Source: Streptomyces sp. KMM 9044 (GTDB lineage Bacteria > Actinomycetota > Actinomycetes > Streptomycetales > Streptomycetaceae). Taken from it: a stretch of DNA of 64,000 nucleotides. Below are positions 36,738 to 48,676 of this stretch, in pieces; positions within the stretch are counted from its first letter, which is position 1, and the number at the start of each line of letters is the position of its first letter. Where the stretch lies: contig NZ_CP113910.1 in NCBI RefSeq assembly GCF_024701375.2, forward strand, positions 5,208,001-5,272,000. The letters run 5' to 3'. The notes beneath the pieces are model-generated. The model ran no database searches and had not been told where the DNA came from. It saw nothing but the letters and a program-made list of their open reading frames with translations. The position numbers and the translations under genes are program-made.

Positions 36738-37474
36738 ATGGCTTCGAGCAAGACCAATTCCCGGCTGTCCGGAGACCCCTCGTACACCATCGTCTGGCGG
36801 GCCGGCGGGTCCCGAACAGGGGACTGGTGTCGCGAGACCTTCGATGACGAGGATCAGGCGAAACGTTTCCGCGACCTGGTCAACGGTCACGGACAGCAAT
36901 GGCCGCCGGGGTGGGTCAAAGGGAAGGGCTTCGTCGAGGCGGGGGCGCCGCCGATGCCGGACTCGGAGAAGTTTCCGGTCTATGCCCACGCCTACGTGGG
37001 GCTACTGACGGACATATCTGAGCACACCAGAACCAACTACACGAGATTCATCGATAACCACATGATCCCGTGGTTCGGCGAGCTGTCAGTCTCCGACCGT
37101 GGGAGCAGGCTTACTCGGGACCACGTCAGCCAGTGGATTCTGGACCTTCAGAACGGGAGGCCCGGCCCGCTGCACCCCGCGGGTACGAAGCGCCGGCCGT
37201 ACGCCCCGAAGACCATCGCCAACCTCCACGGCTTGCTCTACAGCATCTTCCAGTCCGCCGTGAGCGCCGATCCCGCCCTGCGTGACTCGAACCCCTGCGC
37301 CCACACGCGCTTGCCCAAGGGCAACGACACAGAAGACGACGAGGTCTTCCTCGAACCCGAGGAGTACGCCCTCCTCAAGACGCACGTGCGCGCCGACGCG
37401 GTCGATATCGTCGACGCCCTGGTGAGCACCGGCCTCCGATGGGGAGAGATAACCGCTCTGCAGCCCCCGGAACC
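36738..37474 (+). pseudogene. int: Tyrosine recombinase (integrase), truncated by IS3
   Basis: From ATG 36738 about 245 residues remain. The N-terminal arm-binding region (YTIVWRAGGSRTGDW ... FDDEDQAKRFRDLVNGHG) is followed by the core-binding SAM-like domain (YVGLLTDISEHTRTNYTRFI ... VSQWILDLQNG) and the start of the catalytic domain (VFLEPEEYALLKTHVRADAV, STGLRWGEITAL), where R in TGLRWGE is the first catalytic Arg. The second Arg, His and Tyr are missing because the IS3 element starts at 37475. The protein cannot recombine DNA. It points away from the tRNA, as usual for integrases at attL. Confidence 0.85.
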
Positions 37475-37504
37475 TGTCAATTTTGGTGAGTCAGGATTTT
37501 GCGG

Positions 37505-38653
<1,149 letters not shown>

Positions 38654-38670
38654 CTCCTCGCTGGAGATGG

Positions 38671-39078
38671 CTACTTCGTCTCGCCCGTGCTCGTCGCACC
38701 GCCAGTGGCGAACTGGTCCAGCAGTGCCGAGAGTTTTGACTGGACCTCGATCACCGTCTGGGCCTTGCCCAGCTCGTTCTCCAGCCGGGCGACCTTCGCC
38801 TCCAGGCGGGCGATCTCCTTGTCCCGCGGATCGGCCTTCGGCCGCCCCGCCGGCGCGGCGAGCGCGGCCTTCGCGCCCGCGTCCCGCTGCTCCCGCCAGT
38901 TCGCGATCAGCGACGAGTACAAACCCTCCCGGCGCAGCAGGGCTCCCTTGCCCTTCTTGTCGAGTGTCTCGTACTCGGCGAGGATCCTCGCCTTGTACTC
39001 CGCGGAATACCGGCGCGGACCGGCTGAACGGGGCTCTACCTGCGGATCAGGGGTCCCGTGGTCGTTGATGCCGGCCAC
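38671..39078 (-). CDS. IS3 family transposase OrfA
   Basis: A 135-residue helix-turn-helix and leucine-zipper protein. The HTH is [20 protein letters not shown] ... [20 protein letters not shown], and the coiled coil is [20 protein letters not shown] followed by [17 protein letters not shown]. It binds the terminal repeats and dimerises with OrfB. It is intact. Confidence 0.88.
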   Translation of the reverse strand: MAGINDHGTPDPQVEPRSAGPRRYSAEYKARILAEYETLDKKGKGALLRREGLYSSLIANWREQRDAGAKAALAAPAGRPKADPRDKEIARLEAKVARLENELGKAQTVIEVQSKLSALLDQFATGGATSTGETK

Positions 39079-39149
39079 TTGGGCACTACTCCTTCTCCAC
39101 CCTCAATACATCGAATCATCCAGCATGCCTGACCCGCCCAAGAATGACA

Positions 39150-42100
39150 GAGAGGGAAGGACGGCAGTCATACCTTGATGGCGCGGGCGGTGGACAAGGC
39201 CGACAACAAGTCGGAGGCCATCGAGTACACCTTCCACGCCGGGCCCGGCGGCTTCGTCCAGCCCGCAGAGGGTGAGCGCACCGCACGCCGTCTGCCCCTG
39301 GTCGCCGAGGCCGAATCGGGCAAGTACAACGCGGTGTCCTTCTCGTGGCGCCGCTCCGAGGCCGATCCTTGGGTGAAGATCCCCGCAAGTGACGTGACGG
39401 CCGGCGGTACTGTGCTGACCGCGTGGCCGGTGCCTATGACGAACGGTAGGAACGCTCCGTTGGTCTGGAATGCCACCGACACGGTCAACCCCGACGGCAG
39501 TGTCCAGGTCAAGGCCGACTTCACCGGCCCCGACTCCGCCGCCGGTAACACGCAGCCTCTCAACGTCGTCGTCGACCGAACCGCCCAGGGTGCCGCGCCC
39601 GGCCGGGTCGGGCCGGGCGCGCTGAACCTGCTCACCGGTGAGTACACGCTGTCCGAGTCCGAATCTTCCTACTTCGGCATGTCGGTCACTCGTACTGCCT
39701 CCTCGCTCCAGCCAGAACTGGCGACGGAGCAGGAGGGACAGCTGCCGATCTTCGGCAAGCAGTGGTCCGCAGGCATGAACGCGGAATCGACGGACTCCGA
39801 TTTCACTTACATCCAGAAGATCTCGGACACGGCCGTCCGTTTGATGGCAGGGAGCGGCGACGCTGTCCACTTCACCGCGAATGCGGCGAGAACGGGCTGG
39901 ATAGCCGAGCCGGGCGCGCCCAAGCTGACTCTGAGGGGCAGCGTCACGGGCACCTTCATCCTGACGGACACCGAGGGCGCGGTCACTACGTTCAGCAAGC
40001 TCGACGCCGCCTCCACCGTCTGGAACGTATCGGCGACCATGCTCGACGGCAAGGACGACTCGACAGTCACTATGGTCTCGCAGACCGTGACCGTGGACGG
40101 CAAGAAGCTAGCCCGTCCGCACCGTGTGATCGCGCAAGATTCGGGTGTTCCCGCGGCGACGTGTGCGGCGACGCCGTCCACCAGGGGCTGTCGCGTTCTG
40201 GAGTTCGTATACGCGACGAGCACCACGGCGACGGACTCGACCTTCGGTGAGTACACCGGCCAGGTCAAGGAGATCCGTCTGTGGGCGACCGCACCAGGCG
40301 CCGCCGTCGCGACAGCCAAGGCGGTCCAGGCATACGCGTACGACAACTTGGGTCGGCTTAGGGAGACTTGGCAAGCGCAGATCTCGCCTGCGATCAAGAC
40401 GAGCTACGGATACGACACGAGGGGCCGAGTCACGACCTATACCGCTCCCGGTCAGATACCGTGGACCCTCACCTACGGCAAGGCGGGCTCCTCCGCGAAC
40501 GCCAGTGAGGGGATGCTCCTCAAAGCGGCCATCCCCACGCTGAAACCGGGCACGGTCGACACCATTGACGGTGAAGCCGTGACCAGCGTCGTCTACGAGG
40601 TGCCGCTGACCGGCTCCGCGGCACCGCATCAGATGGGCACGTCGGCCGTGAAGACGTGGGGACAGATCGAGGCGCCCACTGATGCGACCGCTATATTCCC
40701 AGCCGACTCCATACCCTCCGGGCACTCCGGCACCGCGCTGGGAGCGGCCGACTACCAGCGGGCGAGCATCCTTTACCTGGCAGCATCCGGCAATCAGGTG
40801 AACTCAGCCGCTCCCGGTGGTCACATCTCCACCACGGAGAACGACCGCTTCGGCAACACCGTGCGTGAGCTGAGCGCGTCCAACCGATCTGTCGCGCTCG
40901 GTCTTGCTGCAGAGGACAAGGCCGTCCAAGAGGATCTCGGGATCGCCCAGTTGACGGGCGCGGAGCGCGCTGAACTGCTCTCGGCACGCTCGGTCTACAA
41001 CGCCGCAGGGACGCGCAAGCTGGAAGAGTTCGCCCCGCTGCGACGGATCGACCTCACGGCGGATCTCAAGTCGGGCACCACGCTGTTGGTCCCCGCGGGC
41101 ACCCCCGTGACCGCGCGGACCTGGACAGTCAACGAGTACGACGCGGGCCGGCCCACCGACGGGACGGCGACGATCAAGGATCAGGTCACCACGGTCACCG
41201 TCGGCGCCCAGGTTCGGGAGCATCCGGCCACGCACGCCGACATTCGCCAGACCCAGAGCACCTACGACTGGGCCAAGGGTGTCCAGGTCAAGACCGTCAA
41301 GGACCCAGGCGGCCAGGCGCTTACGACCGAGACGGTCCACGATGCTCAGGGCCGGGTCATTAAGCAGCTGCAGCCCGGCTCCAACGGCGCCGACGCAGCC
41401 TACCGGGTGACCACCTACTGGTCCGCTACAGGCACTGGTGCTTGCGCCGGCCGCCCGGAGTGGGCTGGCAAGGTGTGCTCCACCGGTCCCGCGGGTCCGG
41501 TCACAGGCGGTGGGAGCAACCCGACGCAGCTGGTCACGACCACGACCGAGTACGACTGGTGGGGCAACACGGCCAAGACCATCGAGTCCGCCAACGGCGA
41601 CACCCGTACCACCACGACTACCCCCGATGCGGCAGGCCGCCCTGCCGGGGTCGCGATCACCGGCGGTTCCGGGGCAGCTGTTCCTCAGGTCACCATCTCG
41701 TACGACCCGACCAACGGGGAGGCTGTCAAGTCCGTCTCCGCGACTGGTGGGACAATCACGCGGGTCTATGACAAGCTGACGCGTCTGATTTCCTACACGG
41801 ACGCCGACGGCGGCCAGACCCAGGTGCAGTTCGACGCACTCGACCGTCCGGTCAAGGCGACCGACTCTGTGCCGTCCACCGTTACCTTCTCCTACGACCA
41901 CACGGCCGAGCCGCGCGGTCTGCCGACGAACGTCACGGACTCCGTGGCCGGTGCCTTCACGGCGGTCTACGACGCGGATGGCGGCGTCGTGAGTGAAAAG
42001 CTGCCCGGCGGTTACACGCTCACTCAGGCCAAGGACACCGCGGGTTCTGCGGTCGCACGGACCTACACCCGGGACAGCGACGGCACGGTCGTGTTCTCCG

Positions 42101-43389
42101 ACCGCCTCAGCGAGTCTGTGCACGGTCAGGTGACCGCGCAGGCCGGCTGGTCGGACCAGGAGTACACGTACGACACAATCGGCAGACTCAGCACCGTCAA
42201 GGACACCGCGGAGACCGTCTGCACCCGCCGCGCATACGGCTTCGACCAGCGGAGCAACCGTACCTCGCTCACCACGGCGGTTGGTGTGCCCGGTGCCGAC
42301 TGCCCCACCACGGGAGGTACGACCAAGGCCTACGCATACGACTCCGCCGACCGAGCCGCCGACGCAGGTTGGACGTACGACGCCTTCGGCCGTGCCACGG
42401 CCGCGTCCGGGCACGGCACGATCAGTTACTACGCCAACGACCTCGTCCAGCAGCAGATTGCAGACGGCAAGCGCCAGACCTGGCAGCTCGACGCCGCTCT
42501 GCGCTTTCGTTCGTGGAAGGTGGAGACCGGCAGCGGCAGCACCTGGACCCAGACAGGGGCAAAGCTGAACCACTACGACAGCGACGGTGACAACCCGCGC
42601 TGGATCGTGGAGGACACGACCACCGGCGCGCTGACCCGTAACGTCGAGACGGTCACCGGAACCCTCGGGGCGACCACCGGCAAGACAGGCGATACGGTGC
42701 TGCAGCTCACCAACATCCACGGTGACATCGCGCTTCAGTTGCCCCTCGACACAAGCAAGCCGCCGGTCACGCTCGACAACGACGAGTACGGCAACGCGCG
42801 TTCGGGGCAGTCGGCCGCGCGGTACGGCTGGCTGGGCTCGCAGCAGCGTTCCGCCGAGACACCGACTGGCCTCGCGCTCATGGGCGTCCGGTTGTACGAC
42901 CCGGCTCGCGGCAGATTCATGCAAGCTGACCCTGTCTACGGTGGTTCGGCCAACGCCTACGACTACTCAAACGCCGATCCATGCAACGCCACCGACACCG
43001 ACGGCATGTTCCCGAAGTGCGGCACACGTCGTATCAGGAACGGCTATGGCATGAGGATCGTCACGAGCCGGCGAGGAGGCGGTGTCGCGAAGAACGGTTA
43101 CCGCTACATGGGCTACTACATCAACGTCCAGGTGACCGGCTTCGCCAACCGCTATCTGTCGAGGAACGCCACCCAGGCCGAGACCTGGGGTGTCAAGCCG
43201 GGACGAAGCGGCAAGATGGTCAAGCTCCAGAGCAAGAAGAGCTGGTACACGCCGTTGAAGCTCCAGTGGGCGGTCCACTACAACATCCAGGTGAAGCCAG
43301 GGACTCGCATATGGACCGGTGGAACAGTCGTGGTCTTCGGCTGGAGAGGATTCGTCGCCAGCATGACCGATAACTGTATGGCCAAGTGA
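39150..43389 (+). pseudogene. RHS/YD-repeat polymorphic toxin gene, N-terminus deleted by IS3
   Basis: About 1,410 codons stay open from the IS3 edge (GKDGSHTLMARAVDKADNKS) to the stop, with no proper start, export signal or N-terminal domains. Many YD repeats follow (for example YAYDNLGRLRETWQAQ, YGYDTRGRVTTYTAPG, EYDWWGNTAKTIES, YDAFGRATAASGHG). The RHS core ends with GVRLYDPARGRFMQADPVYG ... NAYDYSNADPCNATDTDG. The last about 125 residues (MFPKCGTRRIRNGYGMRI ... WTGGTVVVFGWRGFVASMTD) form a variable C-terminal domain that I do not recognise and which may be a toxin. Without a signal the product would not be exported. A small gene that may encode immunity follows. Confidence 0.85.
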
Positions 43390-43412
43390 CCGGCCGGGTT
43401 CACTTCTGAACC

Positions 43413-43440
43413 GGTGGCGCGCCCCGAGGGGCGCGCCACC
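43413..43440 (+). terminator. Terminator after the RHS gene
   Basis: GGTGGCGCGCCCC (43413-43425) and GGGGCGCGCCACC (43428-43440) form a strong 12-13-bp stem. It lies between the RHS gene and the candidate immunity gene, so the latter may need its own promoter. Confidence 0.65.
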
Positions 43441-43514
43441 GCGATGTCGTACGCCGCATGGCTTGACTATGATCAGCCGAACGGCGGAAGCGCAGTGCGA
43501 TGGAAGGCGGATAC

Positions 43515-44135
43515 ATGAGGCGTCCCTTGTCCGAGATCGCCTTGGAGGCCCTCGGAGCTGGCCCGCCGGTGGCAACCGCGGGCACTTACCGCACCGCAGA
43601 ACCGACCGTCGCGGATGTCTGGACAGAGCGCCATCTCGGATTCGTCCTGCTTTACCACCGCAGGGATGACGGGTACTTCGCAGAAGAGCTGTACTACTCC
43701 CTGCGCGGCAGCGACGACGGCGCGGAGGAGGGATGGGCCGCCTGCGATCACCTCAGTGGTGGTCTCCTGGGTTTCGACCCGGAGGACGCATCATCCCGCG
43801 AGGAGGTACTCGCCGGAAATGCCATGGCGATCGTCACGGAATCCGAATCCATGGTTTATACCGGCAGGTTGGCCGAGAACGAGGGCGACGAACTGCTGCG
43901 CGTCGTGGAGCTCCTCGTCTCCGCGGAAGCCGATGTTCTCGAAATCGAGAACCTGACCAGGCCATCTCATTATCGCCGCTCCCTGCCTTCGGCTCTGGCT
44001 TTGCTCGTTCTCCTCCCCGGTGACCGTATCCGTGTCCGCGCGGCGCGATCCACGCGATCCGGGTGCATTCCTGTCGGCGACGTCATCGAGCTATCGCACT
44101 CGCCCAATTCGGCAACGCGCAGTGGCTGGTTGTGA
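43515..44135 (+). CDS. Hypothetical protein, candidate immunity protein for the RHS C-terminal domain
   Basis: A 206-residue acidic protein of unknown family. It has a mixed alpha/beta look, for example ADVWTERHLGFVLLYHRRDD, YFAEELYYSLRGSDDGAEEG, LLRVVELLVSAEADVLEIEN and LALLVLLPGDRIRVRAARST. Immunity is inferred from its position 125 bp after an RHS toxin-like C-terminus and from its base composition, which is less GC-rich than the core genes. ATG 43515 is preferred over 43500 because GGAAGGCGG lies upstream. The C-terminus (ELSHSPNSATRSGWL) may be slightly altered by a frame change. Confidence 0.5.
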   Translation: MRRPLSEIALEALGAGPPVATAGTYRTAEPTVADVWTERHLGFVLLYHRRDDGYFAEELYYSLRGSDDGAEEGWAACDHLSGGLLGFDPEDASSREEVLAGNAMAIVTESESMVYTGRLAENEGDELLRVVELLVSAEADVLEIENLTRPSHYRRSLPSALALLVLLPGDRIRVRAARSTRSGCIPVGDVIELSHSPNSATRSGWL

Positions 44136-45006
44136 TCGTCGAAACCTCGCACCGGGGCAGTCTGCAGTTCCCGGAGGTCCTGGACTAGCGGGTGTTTACG
44201 TTGTGTAGATGAGGTCATGCCTGAGCAAGGTTTCGATCACCGTGGTGAACGGGCGCGGGTCACGTCGTAGCCAGCATCCGAGGTGACCGGTACCCAGATG
44301 CTTTCCATCACGGAATGTAGCCATGAGTGGTGGGCGGCGATCAGGCGTGAGTTGTGAAGCTCACCGCAGCGCGGAGGTGGTTGATGGTACTGACAGGCGA
44401 AGTTCTGCCTGTGCTCCTCGGGAGCAGTGCTTGTGCGAGACGTAGAAGAAGCGGTGTGGCGAACGCCTAACCGATCCCCATCCGAGCGGGATCGAGGCGG
44501 ATGCAGCCGGATGTAAACGGGCTGCTTTGTCCATTATTTCGGCATCGTCGCAGGTGAGAGGCGTCACGCTTTTGGGTTCGAGTCCCACCCGCCCCACCCA
44601 CCTTCCCCAGGCAGAATCGTTCTGACCTGGGGAGACGTGGATTTCGCGGCTTTTTTCCGTGCGGTACTAGCCGCCCGCCGTGCGGTACAGACCCGCTATC
44701 GCAGCGTGTCGGTGACACCAGATGCGTCTGACCTGACCTTTTACGGCGATTGCCGGGGAGAGCATCGTGGTGCGGTCCCACGGCCGTCGAGGGGCTGCCA
44801 CGCTCCGCCACACGCTTGTCGATCTTGAGCTCGCGTCCCAGCATTGCCGTGATCACCGAGTTCTTCATGGCGGCCGGCGGGCGTAAGCCTGCCGCCTGAG
44901 GGGCTATTTCAACCGGACCACTGCCGTCGCCCGGCCGTCTCCCGGGGCGGCGCGGGCCGTTCCTTCGTGTTCGGGCCGCACCGCCCCGGGAGTCATCGGG
45001 GCAGGG
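44136..45006. other. Gene-poor stretch between the element end and the DNRLRE gene
   Basis: I find no supportable gene here. The minus strand around 44,230-44,400 has a short coding-like piece (ELHNSRLIAAHHSWLHSVME) that may be transposase debris. The right attachment site lies at 44573-44596, and an A+T-richer stretch follows it. Confidence 0.4.
44573..44596 (+). other. attR: 24-bp copy of the CAT tRNA 3' end
   Basis: Identical to 36611-36634 but without the 5' part of a tRNA, so it is not a gene. It marks the far end of the integrated segment, which is 7,962 bp from attL to attR. The next about 50 bp (CAGAATCGTTCTGACCTGGG...) resemble the sequence following attL. Confidence 0.75.
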
Positions 45007-48000
45007 TCAGGCGATGGACCTGATGGCGTGCCAGCCCCCGGGCCCGACGAGGAGCGGCGGCTGTGCCGCGCCGGTTGCCCGGCCGGGGTGGAACATCAGG
45101 TTGCCGCTGCCCGTGACCAGGTGGGTGGACCACAGGTCGGTGACGCCGTCCCCGTTGGCATCTCCGGTCGAGGTCATCAGTGGGTGGGTGGTGGCGGGCA
45201 GGCCGGTCGCGTAGGCGGTGCGGGTGGCCGGGTCGGCGAGGGAGAACGGGTCTGTGCCGCCGTCCGGGCCGGGCTTGCCCCGGTGGAGCCAGACCTGACC
45301 GCTGACGGTGTCGCGGGCGATCAGGTCGGGGTGGCCGTCGCCGTCCAGGTCGCCGGGGGAGACCAGGGTCATGTTCTTCCAGCCGGTGTCGGCGATGGGG
45401 TAGCCGTAGTCGAGGTGGCCCCCGGTGTAGCCGGGCAGGTACCACAGGGAGTCGCCGATCACGGCGGCGAAGTCGACCTTGGCGGCGTCGGGATCGGCGC
45501 TCATGTCACCGAGGGAGACGAGCTGGTCGACGGAGGCGGGGTCGATGTACTCGGGCTCGCCCGGCGTGGCGAACTGGCCGATCTCCTGGCGGGTCTCCTC
45601 ATCCACACGGCCGAGGCCGTCGGTGGGGTAGAGCCACAGTTTGCCGTCGCTCTGGCGGGTGATCAGGTCCTCGTACCCGTCCGCGGTCCAGTCGCCGCGG
45701 TGGGTGATCAGGGAGCCTGCCCACTGTCCGGTCGTGGAGACGTCCATCCGGGCGCCGAAGCGGCCTTCACCGTTGCCGGGATAGAAGCGCAGGTTGCTGC
45801 TCGAGTCCACGGCGTAGAGGTCGGGGTGGCCGTCGCCGTTGAGGTCACCCGGCTTCTCGGGGGTCCCGGGGCTGGAAGCGTAGAAGAGGTAGGCCTGGGT
45901 GTCAGACTTGTTGCCGGCCCCGTCGTGGCTGACGACGTACAGGATGTGGGGGCCGGTGTGGGTAGGGGTGAGCCTGACCGTTACGGAGCCGCCTGCCGAT
46001 GACGGAGTGGCCTCGGTGGTGGGCGGGTTGCTGTTCAGCCCGTAGGTGTACTTCACGACGTCGGAAACGCCCCCGGAGGCCAGGGTGAATGATCCTTCGG
46101 TCCGGGCCGGTGCGCCCCAGGTGCCGCTGTCACCGTTCGGGAACTCGGTGGAGGTCACGCCGGGAGGGGATGAGGGGCGGCTGGAGTCGAAGCCGAACGC
46201 GCAGCCGCCACCGGTGGGGGTGTATCCGGAGGACGTGTGGGCGTCGAGGGCCGACACCTTCCAGGAGAACCGCCCCCCGGATCCGAAGCCCTCGTAGCGC
46301 TTGAGGTCGTTCTTGGAGACCACGGTGGAGGCCATACTGCCGGAGGTGACCTGGACGTCGCGGTTGATGATCAGGACCCCGTCCGCCGCGTCGTTGGGGT
46401 GCTTGCCGGTGGGCCACAGGTGGAAGCGCGCCTTGACGGTGCCTCCATCCGGGTCGGAGATCTTCGCCCTGAGGGTCACGTCCGTGTTGCCCAGGGTGAC
46501 GTAGGGAGCGACGTTGCAGGCCGTACTCGTGCTGGTGGAGGGCGAAGTCTGCATGCTAGAGGGCGTGTTGGGCTTGCGGTTGTAGCTAATGATGATCTTG
46601 GGGTTGTTGTTGAACCGTTTCCAGGTGTAGGTGTCCGTCTCCGATGTGGAGCGCAGTCCGACCGTGATGTTGGCCCAGTTTCCCGCGGCGGCGCGCTCGG
46701 CGGCGACCTTCGCGTCGAAGTCGACCGGGCGGGCGTTGCAGCTTGAGTCGTAGCCGTAGGCGAAGGACTTGGTCTGCAGCTTGGTGGACCAGGAAGGCTG
46801 CTTGCTCCAGGTGGTCTGGTTCGATATACCGCCGGTCAGCCACAGTTCGGTGCTGCGCCCGGAGCAGGACCAGGAGTACGTGTTGGTGATCTGGAACTGG
46901 GCGGAGAGGACCTGGACCCCGCCCAGCCCCTTGGAGTTGAGGCGGAAGAAGGCGCGGGACTTGCCGCCGGTGTCCTTCTCGTAACCGACGCGCGGCTGGT
47001 CCTTGTAACTGCCGTTCCAGTTGGCGCCGTTCCAGTAGGAGGTGGAGGGGTAGCGGGAGTAGGCGATGGTCCACGCCTGCTTCGCACCGTTGAAGTTCGG
47101 GTCGAGGTAGACCGGATAGGTGGTGGCCTCGCCGTTGAGCAGCTCCTGGTCGGGCGTCAACGTCAGGGCGTCGGGCGAGAGAGTCAGCGGCAGGTCGGCG
47201 GTCTGGACGCCGGGGTCGGACTCCCGGGCGAGGGCGGCGCGGCGGGCCGTGCCGGTGCTCGAGGAGTCCCACATGCGCGGCGTCGAGGTGGAGAAGACCT
47301 CCTGGCCCTGCGGGGTGACGGCGCGAAGGGTGTCGGACGCCTCGTCCTTCTCGACCCGCAGCCCGTCCGCTTCGAGGCCGTAGGTGATGGCCTTCAGACG
47401 GGGCTGCGCCGCGGCCTGTGCGTCCTTCACAATGAGTACGTGCCCGAAGCCGTCCAGCTTCGCCGAGACCGTCAGGTCCACACCGGGAAGGACCTCCGGA
47501 TAGGTCGCGGTGGGGCCTTCCAACTGCGGCTGCGGCAACGGGTCGGGCCACTTCAGGGTGACGCTGCGCCCCTTGTCGGTGAAGGTGGCCAGCTCCCTGT
47601 CGCCGCCGGAGGAGAACGTGACTTCGCCGGGGGCCGCCTTGGGGGCCAGCCGGTCCCCGCTGCGGTGCAGGTCGGTGTTGATCGCCTGCCACTGGCCGGC
47701 CCGCTTGACGCGCACCGGAGCGGTGTGTTCGGTGCGGCGCATGGTGCCGTCGGGCATGGCGTGGACCTCGCCGGTCTCCGTACGGGCGGAGGTGACTTCG
47801 ACCGGCTCGCCCTCGGCCGTCGCGCGTGCGGACGCCTTGGCCTCTGCGGCCATGAGGGCCGTCGCCTCGTCAGGGGCCGCTGTGGGTTGCCCCGGTGCGG
47901 CAATGGCGGGGGTGGTGCCCGAAAGGCAGGCAGCGGCGAGGAGGCCGGCGAGGAGGGCACTGGTGCGCCGCCGTCTCGCCCTGCCCGGTATGTGTGACAT
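45007..48000 (-). CDS. Secreted DNRLRE-domain and FG-GAP/VCBS-repeat protein
   Basis: A 997-residue exported protein. The signal peptide is RTSALLAGLLAAACLSGTTP followed by AIAAPG. Residues about 60-270 resemble the N-terminal module of large YD-repeat proteins (QWQAINTDLHRSGDRLAPKA ... YPEVLPGVDLTVSAKLDGFG). A DNRLRE-like domain follows (WTIAYSRYPSTSYWNGANWN ... RAFFRLNSKGLGGVQVLSAQ). The last about 270 residues carry FG-GAP/VCBS calcium-binding repeats (GDLNGDGHPDLYAVDSSSNL, GDLDGDGHPDLIARDTVSGQ, GDANGDGVTDLWSTHLVTGS). It is divergent from the RHS gene at 48242, and such pairs are frequent in Streptomyces, which suggests a joint surface role. The start at 48000 is set by the signal peptide. 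Confidence 0.85.
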   Translation of the reverse strand: MSHIPGRARRRRTSALLAGLLAAACLSGTTPAIAAPGQPTAAPDEATALMAAEAKASARATAEGEPVEVTSARTETGEVHAMPDGTMRRTEHTAPVRVKRAGQWQAINTDLHRSGDRLAPKAAPGEVTFSSGGDRELATFTDKGRSVTLKWPDPLPQPQLEGPTATYPEVLPGVDLTVSAKLDGFGHVLIVKDAQAAAQPRLKAITYGLEADGLRVEKDEASDTLRAVTPQGQEVFSTSTPRMWDSSSTGTARRAALARESDPGVQTADLPLTLSPDALTLTPDQELLNGEATTYPVYLDPNFNGAKQAWTIAYSRYPSTSYWNGANWNGSYKDQPRVGYEKDTGGKSRAFFRLNSKGLGGVQVLSAQFQITNTYSWSCSGRSTELWLTGGISNQTTWSKQPSWSTKLQTKSFAYGYDSSCNARPVDFDAKVAAERAAAGNWANITVGLRSTSETDTYTWKRFNNNPKIIISYNRKPNTPSSMQTSPSTSTSTACNVAPYVTLGNTDVTLRAKISDPDGGTVKARFHLWPTGKHPNDAADGVLIINRDVQVTSGSMASTVVSKNDLKRYEGFGSGGRFSWKVSALDAHTSSGYTPTGGGCAFGFDSSRPSSPPGVTSTEFPNGDSGTWGAPARTEGSFTLASGGVSDVVKYTYGLNSNPPTTEATPSSAGGSVTVRLTPTHTGPHILYVVSHDGAGNKSDTQAYLFYASSPGTPEKPGDLNGDGHPDLYAVDSSSNLRFYPGNGEGRFGARMDVSTTGQWAGSLITHRGDWTADGYEDLITRQSDGKLWLYPTDGLGRVDEETRQEIGQFATPGEPEYIDPASVDQLVSLGDMSADPDAAKVDFAAVIGDSLWYLPGYTGGHLDYGYPIADTGWKNMTLVSPGDLDGDGHPDLIARDTVSGQVWLHRGKPGPDGGTDPFSLADPATRTAYATGLPATTHPLMTSTGDANGDGVTDLWSTHLVTGSGNLMFHPGRATGAAQPPLLVGPGGWHAIRSIA

Positions 48001-48241
48001 GTGGTCACTTTCTTCTGCTGAGAAGTCGACAGCCGCAAGCCGCAGAGCGGGCGTTCGGGCCCGTAAGCGCGTCTTGCGTGAGGCGCTTTGCGCGGTCCTT
48101 CCGGTCACGGATCACTCCGTCCGGGGAGTCGACCGCACAGGGGCCAGTGATCTGCATCCAAAAGGAAAGGTCAAGGATTGACTTGATCTTCACAGCAACT
48201 TTACATTGAGCGCCTCTCGGCGATCTTGTGAGGATTCCCTC

Positions 48242-48676
48242 GTGTACGTGGACACCACGCTGCCCAAAATTCGTTACCTGGCCCAGGTGCTGATCACCAT
48301 CGCCATAGTGACCATGGTGGCGCTTCTGGCCTCCCTGATCCCGGGCATGGACGTCGCCCAGGCAGCCGAGCAGAGGACCGAACCGCCGGGCATACGGCAC
48401 GAGAAGTCCATACCCGGCAAGGATTTCGTACCGGGGAAGCAGGATCGTTCCAGCGGCACGGACCGCAACTGGAAGGCCTCCGAACCGAGTTGGCCGACCG
48501 GTAAGCAGACCGAGCGGATTGCCGCGGCCTCGGCCAAGAGCAGGTCGGCCGCCATCGACGCGGGGCCGGTATCGGTGCAGCAGGCGGATGGCGCCCGGAC
48601 CGAGAACACCGCCGACACCGGCCTTGTGGAAGTCGAGGTCCTGGACCGGAAGGCCGCCGAACAAGCGGGCGTCAAC
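48242..48676 (+). pseudogene. RHS toxin gene, 5' part (signal peptide and N-terminus), split by an IS1380-type element
   Basis: From GTG 48242 there are 145 codons up to the insertion point. A signal or anchor segment (VLITIAIVTMVALLASLIPG) is followed by a disordered region and the family motif LVEVEVLDRKAAEQAGVN. In relatives this motif runs straight into GVLFTVT, which here resumes at 50440. The split frame would continue only 11 more residues into the insertion (to 48712). Removing bases 48677-50439 (the element plus one GTCAAC) rejoins the frame exactly (codon ends at 48676, next codon at 50440), giving a protein of about 2,307 residues. Confidence 0.85.

Noticed and set aside
40804..42924. 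A 706-codon open frame antisense to the RHS gene
   Set aside because: It has shadow-frame composition, no motifs and no start context, and the sense frame has clear YD repeats.
44573..44596. A further tRNA gene
   Set aside because: Only the 24-bp 3' end of the CAT tRNA is present. There is no acceptor 5' strand, D-arm or anticodon arm.
44467..44868. Minus-strand frame of 133 codons across the right attachment site
   Set aside because: It crosses the att repeat and has no domain or ribosome-binding site. It is probably non-coding.
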